A stretch of 64,000 nucleotides of DNA, taken from contig CANKWR010000003.1 of NCBI GenBank assembly GCA_947487525.1, positions 21,394 through 85,393 of the forward strand, given 5' to 3'. Shown here piece by piece: positions 43,308 through 53,318 of this stretch. How positions within the stretch are numbered: position 1 is the first letter of the stretch; every line of letters starts with the position of its first letter. Both the position numbers and the translations under genes were made by a program. The notes beneath the pieces were generated by a model that was given only the letters and a program-made list of their open reading frames with translations, searched no databases and was not told the DNA's origin. The DNA is from Bacteroidota bacterium (lineage in GTDB: Bacteria; Bacteroidota; Bacteroidia; Chitinophagales; Chitinophagaceae).

Positions 43308-43826
43308 ATGCGAACGTTATTTCTTTTACTTATCATACTCAACGTACAATATTCGAAACTTTATGCACAACAAAATATTGATATTGGTAAACTGAGGTTT
43401 TGTATTGGAAAAATTAATGCGATTAACGTGCTTTTCAGAGATGCAGAAATTCGAAAACCTGTAATTACGAATAATATATTAGAAGATGATGAATTCAATT
43501 CAATATGGCAGGGTATTATAAATGAAACAAAAAACTTTACTCAGGTATCGTTTGGAAAGGAATATGAAATTGAAGAAGATTATTTAAGTTGGAAAATTCA
43601 GTTCATTTCACCAACTAAGTTTAAAATGAATATGCATAATGATTGTTGTGGTAGAGCTGCTTCCTATGATTATTATTTATTATTTGATTTATTAAATAGT
43701 CAATATACTTTAAAATTTGAAAATACAACATGTGGGAATGGTGGCGGAGAATATGGTTATCGTTGTTCTACCGAAAACATAATTATTAAAAATGATAAAA
43801 TAATTCAAAGGTATAGGACCAACTAA
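43308..43826 (+). CDS. secreted hypothetical protein
   Basis: A 172-residue protein with a signal peptide ending 'SKLYAQ'. The mature part is beta-rich and has a conserved-looking 'MHNDCCGRAASYDYYL' and 'ENTTCGNGGGEYGYRC', four or more cysteines that may form disulfides. I do not recognise a family. The flanking DNA is very AT-rich. Confidence 0.65.
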   Translation: MRTLFLLLIILNVQYSKLYAQQNIDIGKLRFCIGKINAINVLFRDAEIRKPVITNNILEDDEFNSIWQGIINETKNFTQVSFGKEYEIEEDYLSWKIQFISPTKFKMNMHNDCCGRAASYDYYLLFDLLNSQYTLKFENTTCGNGGGEYGYRCSTENIIIKNDKIIQRYRTN

Positions 43827-43890
43827 AATGATAAATTATTGGGAAATATAGAATTTATTCTTAATTTACTATTTCATCAAAACACATCAA

Positions 43891-44301
43891 ATGAAAAGGA
43901 TCTTTTTATTCACTGTTGCGGCTTTTTTGACATTCAATGCATTTAGCCAGACCTTGCCAAAGGGAAGTTTAGTAGGGGTGCATCATTTTACTGTAAATTT
44001 AAATGGGTCCACTACACTTCAAGAATTTCTTGATTTTCAAAAAAACAAATGGGCTCCAGCTGCTGCTAAAGTGTATGGCTGTGAAATTCATTATATGAAG
44101 CATGCTAGAGGAGAAAATGAAAACAAAATAGGACTTATCATGATTTTTAAGTCAGAGGCTCAAAGAAATAAGTTTTATGATCAAGAAGGAAAGCTAAATG
44201 ATGCTGGAAAAGCTGCCAATGCAAAATTAAAAGCGATTAATGATGAAGCAAATAAGCTTGGAACTACTACAGGGGCTTATACTGACTGGATTGTAGAATA
44301 G
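43891..44301 (+). CDS. secreted hypothetical protein
   Basis: A 136-residue protein with a signal peptide ending 'NAFSQ'. The mature ~116 residues look like a small alpha/beta domain ('KGSLVGVHHFTVNLN', 'YGCEIHYMKHARGE', 'KIGLIMIFKSEAQRNKFYD'), reminiscent of dimeric ferredoxin-like stress-response (ABM-type) proteins. That resemblance is a guess. It has a good terminator 20 bp downstream. Confidence 0.68.
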   Translation: MKRIFLFTVAAFLTFNAFSQTLPKGSLVGVHHFTVNLNGSTTLQEFLDFQKNKWAPAAAKVYGCEIHYMKHARGENENKIGLIMIFKSEAQRNKFYDQEGKLNDAGKAANAKLKAINDEANKLGTTTGAYTDWIVE

Positions 44302-44320
44302 TATAAACCTTTCAAATACT

Positions 44321-44358
44321 AAAAACCTCCATGATCAATTGATGATGGAGGTTTTTTA
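44321..44358. terminator. rho-independent terminator
   Basis: AAAACCTCCAT pairs with ATGGAGGTTTT, followed by more T. Lies between two convergent genes. Confidence 0.88.
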
Positions 44359-44384
44359 TTGATGATTAAATCCGGGGGTTATTT

Positions 44385-44822
44385 TTAGGAGCCACACATT
44401 TTTTTAATATTCACCGTTGTAGATCCGTCTTTAGATTTTGATCTTAATTTCATTGTCCCAGTAAGCGATCCATCCGTGTTTTCAATCACATCACCATAAA
44501 TTATCCACCTTTCATTTTCGTAAATATCTCTTGTGTAGTTTTCATTGCTTGACTTATAATTGAGTATCTCAAAAATTCCATTAATTTTCACAAGGCCATT
44601 GGTCATAATGATATCTTCTGTATTTACATTTGAATAATAGGTACAGCCTGCTCCAGATACCTGGTCTTGGATATTTTGGGGAATGGATTCCCATCTAAAT
44701 GTTTCAAGTTTAAAGGCTTCCTCCTCTTCAATTTGTTTTTTGATATCGCCAAAACAGCCGGTTGTTGATAATAACAATACACTTAAAAGTAGGTAGCTGA
44801 AATATTTTGTAAATAGTTGCAT
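44385..44822 (-). CDS. hypothetical lipoprotein
   Basis: About 145 residues from the ATG at 44822, which begins the lipoprotein signal (lipobox 'STTGC'); the ORF track starts at an upstream TTG. The mature part contains one further cysteine pair ('GAGCTYY' and the terminal 'KKMCGS'), possibly a disulfide. It is beta-rich, with no recognised family. Confidence 0.66.
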   Translation of the reverse strand: MQLFTKYFSYLLLSVLLLSTTGCFGDIKKQIEEEEAFKLETFRWESIPQNIQDQVSGAGCTYYSNVNTEDIIMTNGLVKINGIFEILNYKSSNENYTRDIYENERWIIYGDVIENTDGSLTGTMKLRSKSKDGSTTVNIKKMCGS

Positions 44823-44937
44823 GTTGGAATTATTTACTAGCAATTTACAAATTTCTGTAATTTATATATAATTTAATCTAAATTTAATTTTTAATACACA
44901 TTTCTTCAAAAGGAATACTTGATTCAAGTTGATATTT

Positions 44938-46149
44938 ATGTTCAGATTTACATCTTTTTTACCACTAATTTGCATCATCCTTATTTCATTAGTAGTGCTT
45001 AGCTGTAATCAACAAAAATCAGCCGATTTCCCCAGTATCAAGCTTTTTGTTAGCGGGGGGGTAATCCAAGACGAGAAAAAAGTGGATTGTTCAATTGAGT
45101 TAAGGGATCGCATTCAGCAACAAACAATAAAAGGGGGTATCGAGTATAGGGGTTCTAGTTCAAAATTATATCCCAAAAAATCTTACACGATTCGGTTTAA
45201 GAATGAAAAAGCGATTCAATGGCAGGGGCTAATTTTAATTGGTGATTGGGTCTTGTATGCCCCTTATGCCGACAGGTCCTGCATTCGAAATACTTTGGCA
45301 CAATTTTTTTTTGGTGCCATGGGGCATTATAGTACTTCGAGTGTTTTTACGGAATTGTATATTAACAATGAATACATGGGTTTATATGAATTAAGAGAGA
45401 AAATTGATTTAGATAAACCAGGATTGAAGGAAGCAAAATGTATTTTAAAAATTGATAAAACCACCGGGAAGAAAAAACAAAAATTCTCCTCGGTCATAAA
45501 TCCGGATATTGCTATTTTAGAACATGATGTTGCCAATGGGTTTGAATTTAATGCTGCCATTCAAAGGGTGCATAATTTTGAAAAAGCGTTATTGGATACC
45601 ACAAAAGATTTGTCCAACTATGCGGATATGGATTCCTTTGTGGATTACTTCTTATTTTCAGAATTTGCTAATAGTCCAGACGCTTATCGCAGTAGTTGTT
45701 ACTTTACTTTGTTAAAGGATCAACGAATAGCTATGGGGCCTATTTGGGATTATGATTTAGCTTTTGGCAATAGTACATTGTACAAAGGCTTGTCCACTCA
45801 AGGTTGGCGATATGCTATTAGTGAAACCCAAAGTCCATATTATACCGCTGCACCTAAATGGTGGAGTAATTTGTATAGGAATAAAAGTTTTAAGACTGCT
45901 ATAAGTAAAAGGTGGGTTCAATTAAGACAATCTCTTTTTTCAGCACAAAATATGCAAAGGATGGTTGATCGTTTTGCGGATCCAATTCAACCAGCATTAG
46001 CTAACAACTTTAAAAAGTGGCCCATAATTGGCAAGCAGGTACAGTGGGCTGCTCCACCCCAAAAGTCCTATAAAGGTGAACTTCATTATTTAAAGCAATG
46101 GATGGTACAAAGAGCAAATTGGATGGACAGGGCAATCGGTTCATTTTGA
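44938..46149 (+). CDS. CotH kinase family lipoprotein
   Basis: About 403 residues from the ATG at 44938 (the ORF track begins three codons earlier at TTG). A lipoprotein signal with lipobox-like 'VVLSC' is followed by the CotH domain: 'IEYRGSSSKLYPKKSYTIRF' region at about 75, 'LYELREKIDLDK', and the C-lobe 'GPIWDYDLAFGN' with its aspartates. CotH proteins are atypical protein kinases, best known in spore coats, but widespread as secreted proteins in other bacteria. Substrate unknown. Confidence 0.85.
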   Translation: MFRFTSFLPLICIILISLVVLSCNQQKSADFPSIKLFVSGGVIQDEKKVDCSIELRDRIQQQTIKGGIEYRGSSSKLYPKKSYTIRFKNEKAIQWQGLILIGDWVLYAPYADRSCIRNTLAQFFFGAMGHYSTSSVFTELYINNEYMGLYELREKIDLDKPGLKEAKCILKIDKTTGKKKQKFSSVINPDIAILEHDVANGFEFNAAIQRVHNFEKALLDTTKDLSNYADMDSFVDYFLFSEFANSPDAYRSSCYFTLLKDQRIAMGPIWDYDLAFGNSTLYKGLSTQGWRYAISETQSPYYTAAPKWWSNLYRNKSFKTAISKRWVQLRQSLFSAQNMQRMVDRFADPIQPALANNFKKWPIIGKQVQWAAPPQKSYKGELHYLKQWMVQRANWMDRAIGSF

Positions 46150-46281
46150 ATTTAAATCGAAAGTTGCATTCGACTTATTTTTAAATTTTATTGTGGCAAA
46201 TCTGCATTAATATATAAAAAAAATGTAATTTCATAAAGATATTCCCTCTTGATGGTTGATTATCTTAAAAATTACTTTCAC

Positions 46282-46848
46282 ATGAAATTCAAATTGCTTA
46301 ACCTTCTTTTTATTGCTTCCTTCATTTTTTCGGCATGTTCAAAATCGGGGAGTGATGGTGTTGTAAAGCCATCTGGTCCAAGTTGGACTTTAACGGTGGA
46401 CGGTAAAAACTACAGTTGGTCAGGTCCAATAGTGGCAACAGCAAGTAACAATGGGCAAGCTAGTTATGTTGGTACTTTAGATGTTTCACCTAGGGCTGAT
46501 ATGGTGATGAATAGTATTTCCGTAGCAGGGTTTGCACCACAAATGATTGCTGTTCAGTTGTCAAGTGTTGGTACTGGCACATTTATGATGACACCTAGTA
46601 TAAATTTAATTGGACCTTCGCCAAGCAATACATTTTCACTTGTTTTGGACAATTTAAATCTTTATTCTTCTATAGCACCGGGTTCTAATATTACTTTTAA
46701 AGTAAATAGTTTAAGTAATAAAACAATGGTTACTGATGGTGTAAGTGGGGCAGGATATGTAACAGGTACTTTTAATGGAACGATTGGTGATTTACTTGGT
46801 GGAGTGCATACTATCAGTGGATCATTTAATTGTGTGAGGTTGCAGTAG
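46282..46848 (+). CDS. hypothetical lipoprotein
   Basis: About 188 residues from the ATG at 46282, where the lipoprotein signal with lipobox 'FSAC' begins; the first eleven residues of the track ORF are discarded. The mature part is a Gly/Ser/Thr-rich beta domain ('WTLTVDGKNYSWSGP'), typical of Bacteroidota surface lipoproteins of unknown function. Confidence 0.68.
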   Translation: MKFKLLNLLFIASFIFSACSKSGSDGVVKPSGPSWTLTVDGKNYSWSGPIVATASNNGQASYVGTLDVSPRADMVMNSISVAGFAPQMIAVQLSSVGTGTFMMTPSINLIGPSPSNTFSLVLDNLNLYSSIAPGSNITFKVNSLSNKTMVTDGVSGAGYVTGTFNGTIGDLLGGVHTISGSFNCVRLQ

Positions 46849-46887
46849 GGGGGTATTCCTAGAATTTTAAATTTCAAAATTTGAAAC

Positions 46888-47298
46888 ATGACAAAAACAC
46901 TTAGTATATTAATTGGATTGATGCTTTGTTATGGCCCTAATTTAAATGCCCAAAGTAAAATAAATACAAGCAGTAGCAATTTTAAAATATACAATATTGG
47001 TAATTATCAAATCAAGTACGCAAAAGGTGCAAAATTAGATTGGGGGCAAGCGTATGATTTAATAGAAAAATCAGAGAAATCAAATGTGAATGACTGGAGA
47101 TTGCCGACAGTGGAAGAATTGAAAGAAATATATTTTGATAGGCAAAGTATTGGAATTAGTAGTGGAACGTTTTGGAGTGCAACTTTAAGTGGACCATTGA
47201 GAATGGGTTTTATTAACTGTATAGATTTTGCAAAAGGGGAAGAGTTTATACTAAATGAAGGTAAATGTTTTTATCTTCTTGTAAAACACGGCAAATAG
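46888..47298 (+). CDS. secreted DUF1566-like protein
   Basis: A 136-residue protein with a signal peptide ending 'NLNAQ' and a C-type-lectin-like DUF1566 core: 'DWRLPTVEELKEIY' (about residue 70) and 'SSGTFWSATLSG'. It has the same signature as the next gene and as the gene at 59955, making three paralogues in the window. Here the C-terminus is AT-rich like the rest of the gene and has no variable-region look. Confidence 0.72.
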   Translation: MTKTLSILIGLMLCYGPNLNAQSKINTSSSNFKIYNIGNYQIKYAKGAKLDWGQAYDLIEKSEKSNVNDWRLPTVEELKEIYFDRQSIGISSGTFWSATLSGPLRMGFINCIDFAKGEEFILNEGKCFYLLVKHGK

Positions 47299-47322
47299 TA
47301 TAAAATCCTTAAAAGTTTTTTT

Positions 47323-47712
47323 ATGAAATGCTTGATAATAATATTATTTATATTAATAAGTAATCTTCTTTATTCACAGAATAAGAAGAATATAGGAAAT
47401 GTTAATGCAGATGAAATTAAGGTAGGCGACTTAATAGTTAAAAGACATGATGCTGGGAAAATGAGTTGGGATGACGCCATAATTACTTGTGAAAAAATTG
47501 GAGAAGGCTGGCGTTTGCCAACCAAACAAGAAATGGCAGTTCTTTATAAGAAAAAGGAAGTAATTGGAGGTTTCGAAAAAGATGGATATTGGAGTGGTTT
47601 TTCAATTGATGGACATTTGGCATTCGTTCAATCCTTTTATAAAAATATTAATGGCCCAAATGCAAAACATGATTTATTATTTGTAAGACCGGTAAAGAGT
47701 TTAAGTAAATAA
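47323..47712 (+). CDS. secreted DUF1566-like protein
   Basis: A 129-residue protein, signal peptide ending 'NLLYSQ', with 'GWRLPTKQEMAVLY' and 'GGFEKDGYWSG' matching the DUF1566 / C-type-lectin core. It is 24 bp behind its paralogue, so the two form a tandem pair. The C-terminal 'HDLLFVRPVK' matches the usual final strand of the family. Confidence 0.72.
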   Translation: MKCLIIILFILISNLLYSQNKKNIGNVNADEIKVGDLIVKRHDAGKMSWDDAIITCEKIGEGWRLPTKQEMAVLYKKKEVIGGFEKDGYWSGFSIDGHLAFVQSFYKNINGPNAKHDLLFVRPVKSLSK

Positions 47713-47728
47713 TTGATTTCAATTGGGA

Positions 47729-48190
47729 TTAGATACTTGCCCAAAAGTTGTATTTTTTAATTAATTTATTGTTATAATAGATGTAAAATATTCCGCCGTT
47801 CCCATTTCCGCTATTTGCACCTTTATTCCCATTGTAGTCTAGAATTACCTTTGTTTTTCCATCTGTATAAGTTTGAATATAATGTCTCCCATTTTTTTTG
47901 ATACCTATAAACTTAAGGAATACATCATTGTTATCTATAGTTAAAAATAAAAATTGATTAAAGGGCGGCGTAATCCCCATTGATCTATCTCCCCATGAAT
48001 GAAAAGCTAATATTTGTTCTTTAGGATTGTCTTGTATTAAATAATCTCCGTATTTGCCCACATTAATGGTCGTAAGATTTTTTGCCCAATCTGGTATATT
48101 ATCGACTATTTGAATTTCATGATTACCTTGCGCAAATATCTTACCACCAAAATGGATTATGAGCATTAATGTAATTAGGGTTTTTTTCAT
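47729..48190 (-). CDS. secreted hypothetical protein
   Basis: A 153-residue protein with a signal peptide ending 'GKIFAQ'. The mature part is rich in Asn, Gly, Lys and aromatic residues and beta-strand-like ('GDYLIQDNPKEQILAFHSWGD'). Family not recognised. It is convergent with the second DUF1566-like gene. Confidence 0.62.
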   Translation of the reverse strand: MKKTLITLMLIIHFGGKIFAQGNHEIQIVDNIPDWAKNLTTINVGKYGDYLIQDNPKEQILAFHSWGDRSMGITPPFNQFLFLTIDNNDVFLKFIGIKKNGRHYIQTYTDGKTKVILDYNGNKGANSGNGNGGIFYIYYNNKLIKKYNFWASI

Positions 48191-48260
48191 TTGGCTTTAA
48201 TTTCTAGCCGTTAAATTAGGATGAATGGCCCAAAATGACTCTTTTTTTATAAAAATGGAT

Positions 48261-48268
48261 TATTTTTG
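48261..48268 (+). promoter_or_regulatory. -7 element before the GIGTT surface protein gene
   Basis: TATTTTTG, an exact TAnnTTTG match 10 bp before the ATG at 48279. It argues against the longer track start at 48225, which lies upstream of the promoter. Confidence 0.5.
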
Positions 48269-48278
48269 GCTAGCCCCT

Positions 48279-48941
48279 ATGAAAAACGTCATTTTACTCA
48301 TTTTCACGCTTTTTTTAATTTCAAGTACAAGTGCACAAACTGGTATAGGGACGACTGCACCCAATGCTTCCGCTAAATTGGAAGTTGCTTCCACAGACAA
48401 AGGGTTTTTATTGCCAAGAATGACTGCTACCCAAAGGGGGAATATTCCAAGTCCTGCAAATGGTTTATTGGTTTATCAGACCGATGGTGTTGCGGGTTTT
48501 TATGTGAATACAGGAACAGCAGCTGCGCCTGCTTGGACTCGGGTGAATATGGATTGGACCAGGACTGGAAATGACATTGCCTATACGGCTGGTAATATTT
48601 CAACCACGGGCACATTAACAGGGGGTAATTCAAGTACTTCCTCCTTGTCGGGATTTGCTGCAAATGTGGCGTCTATAGCTGCCAATTATTCAATTACCGC
48701 AGCAGACAATGGTAAAGTAATTCAATCCACTAGTGCTGCTGCTATTACCGTTACAATACCAACAGGTTTGCCTACTGGATTTAATTGTACCGTCGTACAA
48801 ATGGGAGCGGGGCAAATTAGTTTTTCAGGCACTTATTTAAATAGAGGGGGTTTTACCAAATCAGCAAGTCAGTATTCGGTGATCAGTATACTTCATTTAG
48901 GGAGTAACAGTATTATTGTTACAGGTGAAATGAGTAATTAA
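48279..48941 (+). CDS. secreted surface-fibre-like protein (GIGTT-P type)
   Basis: About 220 residues from the ATG at 48279; signal peptide ends 'SSTSAQ'. The mature protein opens '[18 protein letters not shown]' and '[15 protein letters not shown]', a hallmark of Bacteroidota secreted proteins that resemble phage-tail-fibre or adhesin shafts. The rest is Thr/Ser/Gly-rich. It sits 2 bp before the LamG-repeat protein gene and is likely co-translated with it. Confidence 0.7.
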   Translation: MKNVILLIFTLFLISSTSAQTGIGTTAPNASAKLEVASTDKGFLLPRMTATQRGNIPSPANGLLVYQTDGVAGFYVNTGTAAAPAWTRVNMDWTRTGNDIAYTAGNISTTGTLTGGNSSTSSLSGFAANVASIAANYSITAADNGKVIQSTSAAAITVTIPTGLPTGFNCTVVQMGAGQISFSGTYLNRGGFTKSASQYSVISILHLGSNSIIVTGEMSN

Positions 48942-48943
48942 TT

Positions 48944-51448
48944 ATGAAACAGTGTATTACTTTTTGTTCATTCTTTTTTTTATCCTTATTTAGTTTTGCA
49001 CAAATAGGCTTGCCTGTTCAGTCCTCTTTTTTGCCCAAGAATAATTTAGTGGTGAATTATGATTTTTCAAAGTCAACCAGTTTTACGCGTGGCGCTACGA
49101 CCGTTACCAATATTGCGGGCACGGCTTCGGGGAATGCAACATTGGTTGGTAGCCCGATATTCATGAATTCATTGGGGTATGTTTCTTTTAATGGATCAAC
49201 CCAATATTTGGTAACACCCGATTTGAGGTCTTATTTTAAACCTTTAAATGCAAGTGTGCAAAAAAGTTTTACCATGAGTATGTGGGTTTGTCCTGCACAA
49301 TTAAATGGTGTTATAGTAAGTGAATTAAATTCACAAACGCCAGGGGGTGGTTGGCATGCTTCCAATATAGAAATTATAAATGGTTCAATCTATTATCGTA
49401 TTTGGAATGGAACATCCATAGTTTCTTCAAGTACTGTTAAAATAAATCAATGGTATCATTTAGCGATGGTTTATGATGGGGTAAAATTAAAGGCCTATTT
49501 AAATGGAATTTTACAGGGAACGCAAACCAATGACAGAGAAATTCCAACTACCTATCAGCATTATGCTATAGCTGCCCCTGAGCCAACGCAGATGGGTTCT
49601 GGAGGTGGTTACGGTGTTTTTAATCTTGCGCAATATAAATTGTATCAATTACCATTAAGTGATGCTGATATTTTACAAGAGTATGAATTAAGAAAAAGTG
49701 AATTTGATTATACTGTTCATAGTCCTTCTTCGAATACAAATCCAACCTATTGGAATGTTTCTTCTAATTGGGCCGGCGAGACAACTTTCAGTCAGGATCA
49801 TTATACTCCCTGGCTTAATAATACTAGATTAGGCTGGGCGGCACTTTATAATGACGCAAATCAATGGATTACCTTAAACTATGATGAACCCGCTTATATA
49901 AAAGGAGTGGTGATTCAGCCAAGAGCAAATTCTGGAAATCAATTTGTTACCAAAGTGCATGTGGAAACAAGTTTGACTGGTGCTGCTCCTTGGACAAGAG
50001 TTGTTAGTGATATTCCTGTTAGTACTAACATTACTGATGATGCCCGTTTACTTTTTCCTACTAGTGTTTTTGCTAAATCTGTAAAAGTAATACCTGTTAC
50101 TTGGACGAATCATATCACCATGCGTATGGGGATGTTGGTGAAACCTAATAATGCTACTTCAGATAATTTGGTATTACATTATAACCCAAGCATGACAGAA
50201 AGTTATGCTGGCACAGGGACTAATTTGCTTGATTTGTCTGGGAATGGATTAAATGGGACGATGAGTAATCTTACTTATGGCAATTCGGCTTTTACCTATA
50301 ACGGAACAAACGCGCAAGTAAATATTCCGGACAATGCTTTATTAGAACCTGGAACAGGCAGTTGGACTATAGAGGCATGGTTTAGGCCTACTCAATTTAC
50401 AGTAAATTCGAAAACAGTTTTAGGAAAATTTGGAAACGGTGGAACTTCTTCCATTATCTCTTATGCATTGCGTCAAGGAGATGGTTTCATAAGGGCGGAT
50501 TTTAGCAATGGGACAACTGCATTTTCAAGTGACAATTTCACTCTTTCTTTAAATAATTGGGTGCAATTGGTCTATGTATGGGATAAAACCAATAACATAT
50601 TATATACCTATTCCAATGGAGTTTTAAAACAATCAAAAGCGATTTCCATTTCGGGCGGAATACTAAATACTTCAACAAATTTATATTTAGGGTCCTATAA
50701 TGGTGGAGAATATGCACAATATTTTACCGGACAAATTGGGACTGTGAGACTTTATAAAAAAGCATTGAACGCGACTGAGATTTTAAAAAACTATGATGCT
50801 AACAAAGGCTTATATGGAGTTATCCAAAATGGACTCGTGATGAATTTAAGCTCTGCGCCAAGTTCCGGCACAACCTGGACGGATGTATCCGGTAGCGGGA
50901 ATAACGCAACTTTAGTTGGATCTCCAACATATACTTCTGCCAATGGTGGAGGGTATACCACTTCAACAAGTTCTTATTTTTCTACAAACTATAATTTACC
51001 GAATACATTTACGGTTAGTGTTGCTGCCTCATTTAATCCTACTGCTTATTGGGCAACTCTTTGGGGAAATGAATCTTGGACAGCAGGTAAAGGGTACATA
51101 GCTTATTTACTTTCAAGCAGTACATTGAATTTAGGTAGTTCTACTGGGCTAGCAAGCATCGATGTATCTGGTATTAATACTATTCATATCTGGGATTTTG
51201 TTGTGAGTGGAACAAATTATACTTTGTATATGGATGGAGTAAGTGTGAGTACAGGAACATTTACAGCGCCTTCTGGAGGGCTTAGTACTACAGGGCTTTA
51301 TTTTGGTGCTAGACATACGAATGCGGGGACTTCTTTTTCAGATGCTTGTCCTGGCACGTATTATAGTATGCGGGTTTACAATAGAGCATTAAATGCAGAC
51401 GAAATACGAACAAATTTTTCTTTTTTGAGGGGTAGTTTTGGATTATAG
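48944..51448 (+). CDS. large secreted protein with three LamG/concanavalin A-like domains
   Basis: An 834-residue protein with a signal peptide ending 'LFSFAQ'. Three LamG-like domains are visible (about 30-230, 400-600, 620-830), each with a 'YNGT/FNGSTQY' entry strand and a '...IGTVRLYKKALNATEIL' or '...MRVYNRALNADEIR' exit motif. A discoidin/F5-8-like segment lies between the first two ('GWAALYNDANQWITLNYDEP'). It probably binds sugars or host/algal polymers. No type IX C-terminal sorting domain is seen. It is co-transcribed with the preceding gene. Confidence 0.82.
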   Translation: MKQCITFCSFFFLSLFSFAQIGLPVQSSFLPKNNLVVNYDFSKSTSFTRGATTVTNIAGTASGNATLVGSPIFMNSLGYVSFNGSTQYLVTPDLRSYFKPLNASVQKSFTMSMWVCPAQLNGVIVSELNSQTPGGGWHASNIEIINGSIYYRIWNGTSIVSSSTVKINQWYHLAMVYDGVKLKAYLNGILQGTQTNDREIPTTYQHYAIAAPEPTQMGSGGGYGVFNLAQYKLYQLPLSDADILQEYELRKSEFDYTVHSPSSNTNPTYWNVSSNWAGETTFSQDHYTPWLNNTRLGWAALYNDANQWITLNYDEPAYIKGVVIQPRANSGNQFVTKVHVETSLTGAAPWTRVVSDIPVSTNITDDARLLFPTSVFAKSVKVIPVTWTNHITMRMGMLVKPNNATSDNLVLHYNPSMTESYAGTGTNLLDLSGNGLNGTMSNLTYGNSAFTYNGTNAQVNIPDNALLEPGTGSWTIEAWFRPTQFTVNSKTVLGKFGNGGTSSIISYALRQGDGFIRADFSNGTTAFSSDNFTLSLNNWVQLVYVWDKTNNILYTYSNGVLKQSKAISISGGILNTSTNLYLGSYNGGEYAQYFTGQIGTVRLYKKALNATEILKNYDANKGLYGVIQNGLVMNLSSAPSSGTTWTDVSGSGNNATLVGSPTYTSANGGGYTTSTSSYFSTNYNLPNTFTVSVAASFNPTAYWATLWGNESWTAGKGYIAYLLSSSTLNLGSSTGLASIDVSGINTIHIWDFVVSGTNYTLYMDGVSVSTGTFTAPSGGLSTTGLYFGARHTNAGTSFSDACPGTYYSMRVYNRALNADEIRTNFSFLRGSFGL

Positions 51449-51520
51449 GTGATGGGACTTATTGAGATGAATTTTTAGATTTTTTTTACAATAAAAAGGT
51501 TGGTTATAAATAATTTTTTT

Positions 51521-53296
51521 ATGAAACGATTCAGTTGGATGAAAGTAGTTGCACTTAATTTTGTTTTTGCACTTTTATGTTTAGCGTATACCGCATCTGC
51601 ACAGCAAGGCAAGAGTAGCTTGTATCAACAAACAAGTGAAATGGCCGATATTATGATACAATATGATGCAGATAAAGGAAGTATTATGCGTTTTTACTCG
51701 GTGGCAAGTAGGCAAGAGGAAAGAGACTACGGCTACAATTCACCTGAACGTCGTCAAAGGTTATTAAGTTTAGTTGAAGACTACCAAAAGCAACTGCAAA
51801 AGCTTGATTTTACATCTATGGATATCAATGGAAAAGTCGATTATATTTTATTTAAGCGAAATTTAGAGGATCAAACTTATCGATTAAAGGAGGAACAAAC
51901 TAAGTATGATCGCATTGCAAAATATATACCCTTTTCGGACCGTATTTATACATTAGAGATTCCGCGTCGTCGAGGAATTGCAGTGGTTGGTCAAGATGTT
52001 GCGAAGGAATTAAATTCAATTAACAAAGAAATTTATAAGTCAATAGTTAGTTTCAGGACAGCGGATAGCATTGAGTCAACAATGGCTGAATATACGGCTA
52101 CTGCTATTAAGGGGTTACAGAGTAGTTTAAAAAATTATTATAATTTTTACAATGGGTATGATCCATTATTTACCTGGTGGGTCCCTAAAACCTACGCCGT
52201 TACGGATAGTTTGTTAAACATGTATGCGGTTGCCATTCGAAAAAAAAGCAAATTGGTTTCATCCCAAAATGATGACGGTAGTGGTATTGTTGGCAAACCC
52301 ATTGGAAGAGAGGAGTTAATCAGACAATTAAAATTGGAATTTATTCCCTACACGCCGGAAGAATTATTTGAAATTGCAAATAAAGAGTTTGCTTGGTGTG
52401 ATGCAGCACTATTAAAGGCTTCACGTGAAATGGGTTTTGGAGATAACTGGAAAGCAGCTCAAGAAAAAGTAAAAAACACTTATGTAGCTCCAGGTAAACA
52501 ACCTGAAGCTATGTTTGATTTATACAATCAGTCTGTTGACTTTTTAAAACAACATGATTTATTAACCATCCCGCCCATTGCAGAAGAAACCTGGAATATG
52601 TATATGATGTCTCCAGAGCGCCAGTTGGTAAGCCCCTTCTTTTTAGGCGGCGAAACATTACTTATTGCTTATCCTACCAACACCATGGATTATGACGATA
52701 AAATGATGAGCATGAGAGGCAATAACCCTAATTTTTCAAAATCAACCGTACACCATGAATTAATTGCTGGACACCATTTGCAAGGTTTTATGTCAGACAG
52801 ATACAAGCCCTATCGAAATTTCAATACCCCTTTCTGGAATGAGGGGAACTCCTTGTATTGGGAATTGTTATTATGGGATATGAAATTTCCAGCAACCCCG
52901 GAACAAAGAGTAGGGATGTTGTTTTGGAGAATGCATCGTTGTGCAAGAATCATGTTTTCTTTAAATTATCATTTAGGTAAATGGACCCCACAACAATGTA
53001 TCGATTATTTAGTGGACCGTGTTGGACATGAGCGTGCCAATGCCGAAGGGGAAGTGCGTCGTTCCTTTACAGGGAATTATGGGCCATTGTATCAAATGGC
53101 GTATATGGTGGGTGGTTTACAATTTAATGCTTTAAAAAAGGAATTGGTAGACACGAAAAAAATGACGCTTAAGGAATACCATAATGCTATTTTACGTGAA
53201 AATGCAATGCCACTCGAAATGCTAAGAGCTTTAATGACAAAACAAGCTGTTACAAGAGATTTTAAAACCAGTTGGAGGTTTTACGATAAGGACTAG
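51521..53296 (+). CDS. secreted DUF885 family protein, putative metallopeptidase
   Basis: About 591 residues from the ATG at 51521 (the track ORF starts seven codons earlier). The signal peptide ends 'YTASAQ'. The DUF885 zinc-like motif 'HHELIAGHHLQGFM' (HExxxxHH) lies at about residue 420, followed by 'FWNEGNSLYWELLLW', supplying a further acidic ligand. The family is thought to be peptidases; the substrate is unknown. Confidence 0.85.
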   Translation: MKRFSWMKVVALNFVFALLCLAYTASAQQGKSSLYQQTSEMADIMIQYDADKGSIMRFYSVASRQEERDYGYNSPERRQRLLSLVEDYQKQLQKLDFTSMDINGKVDYILFKRNLEDQTYRLKEEQTKYDRIAKYIPFSDRIYTLEIPRRRGIAVVGQDVAKELNSINKEIYKSIVSFRTADSIESTMAEYTATAIKGLQSSLKNYYNFYNGYDPLFTWWVPKTYAVTDSLLNMYAVAIRKKSKLVSSQNDDGSGIVGKPIGREELIRQLKLEFIPYTPEELFEIANKEFAWCDAALLKASREMGFGDNWKAAQEKVKNTYVAPGKQPEAMFDLYNQSVDFLKQHDLLTIPPIAEETWNMYMMSPERQLVSPFFLGGETLLIAYPTNTMDYDDKMMSMRGNNPNFSKSTVHHELIAGHHLQGFMSDRYKPYRNFNTPFWNEGNSLYWELLLWDMKFPATPEQRVGMLFWRMHRCARIMFSLNYHLGKWTPQQCIDYLVDRVGHERANAEGEVRRSFTGNYGPLYQMAYMVGGLQFNALKKELVDTKKMTLKEYHNAILRENAMPLEMLRALMTKQAVTRDFKTSWRFYDKD

Positions 53297-53318
53297 CTTT
53301 GATTATGTAGCAAATGCT

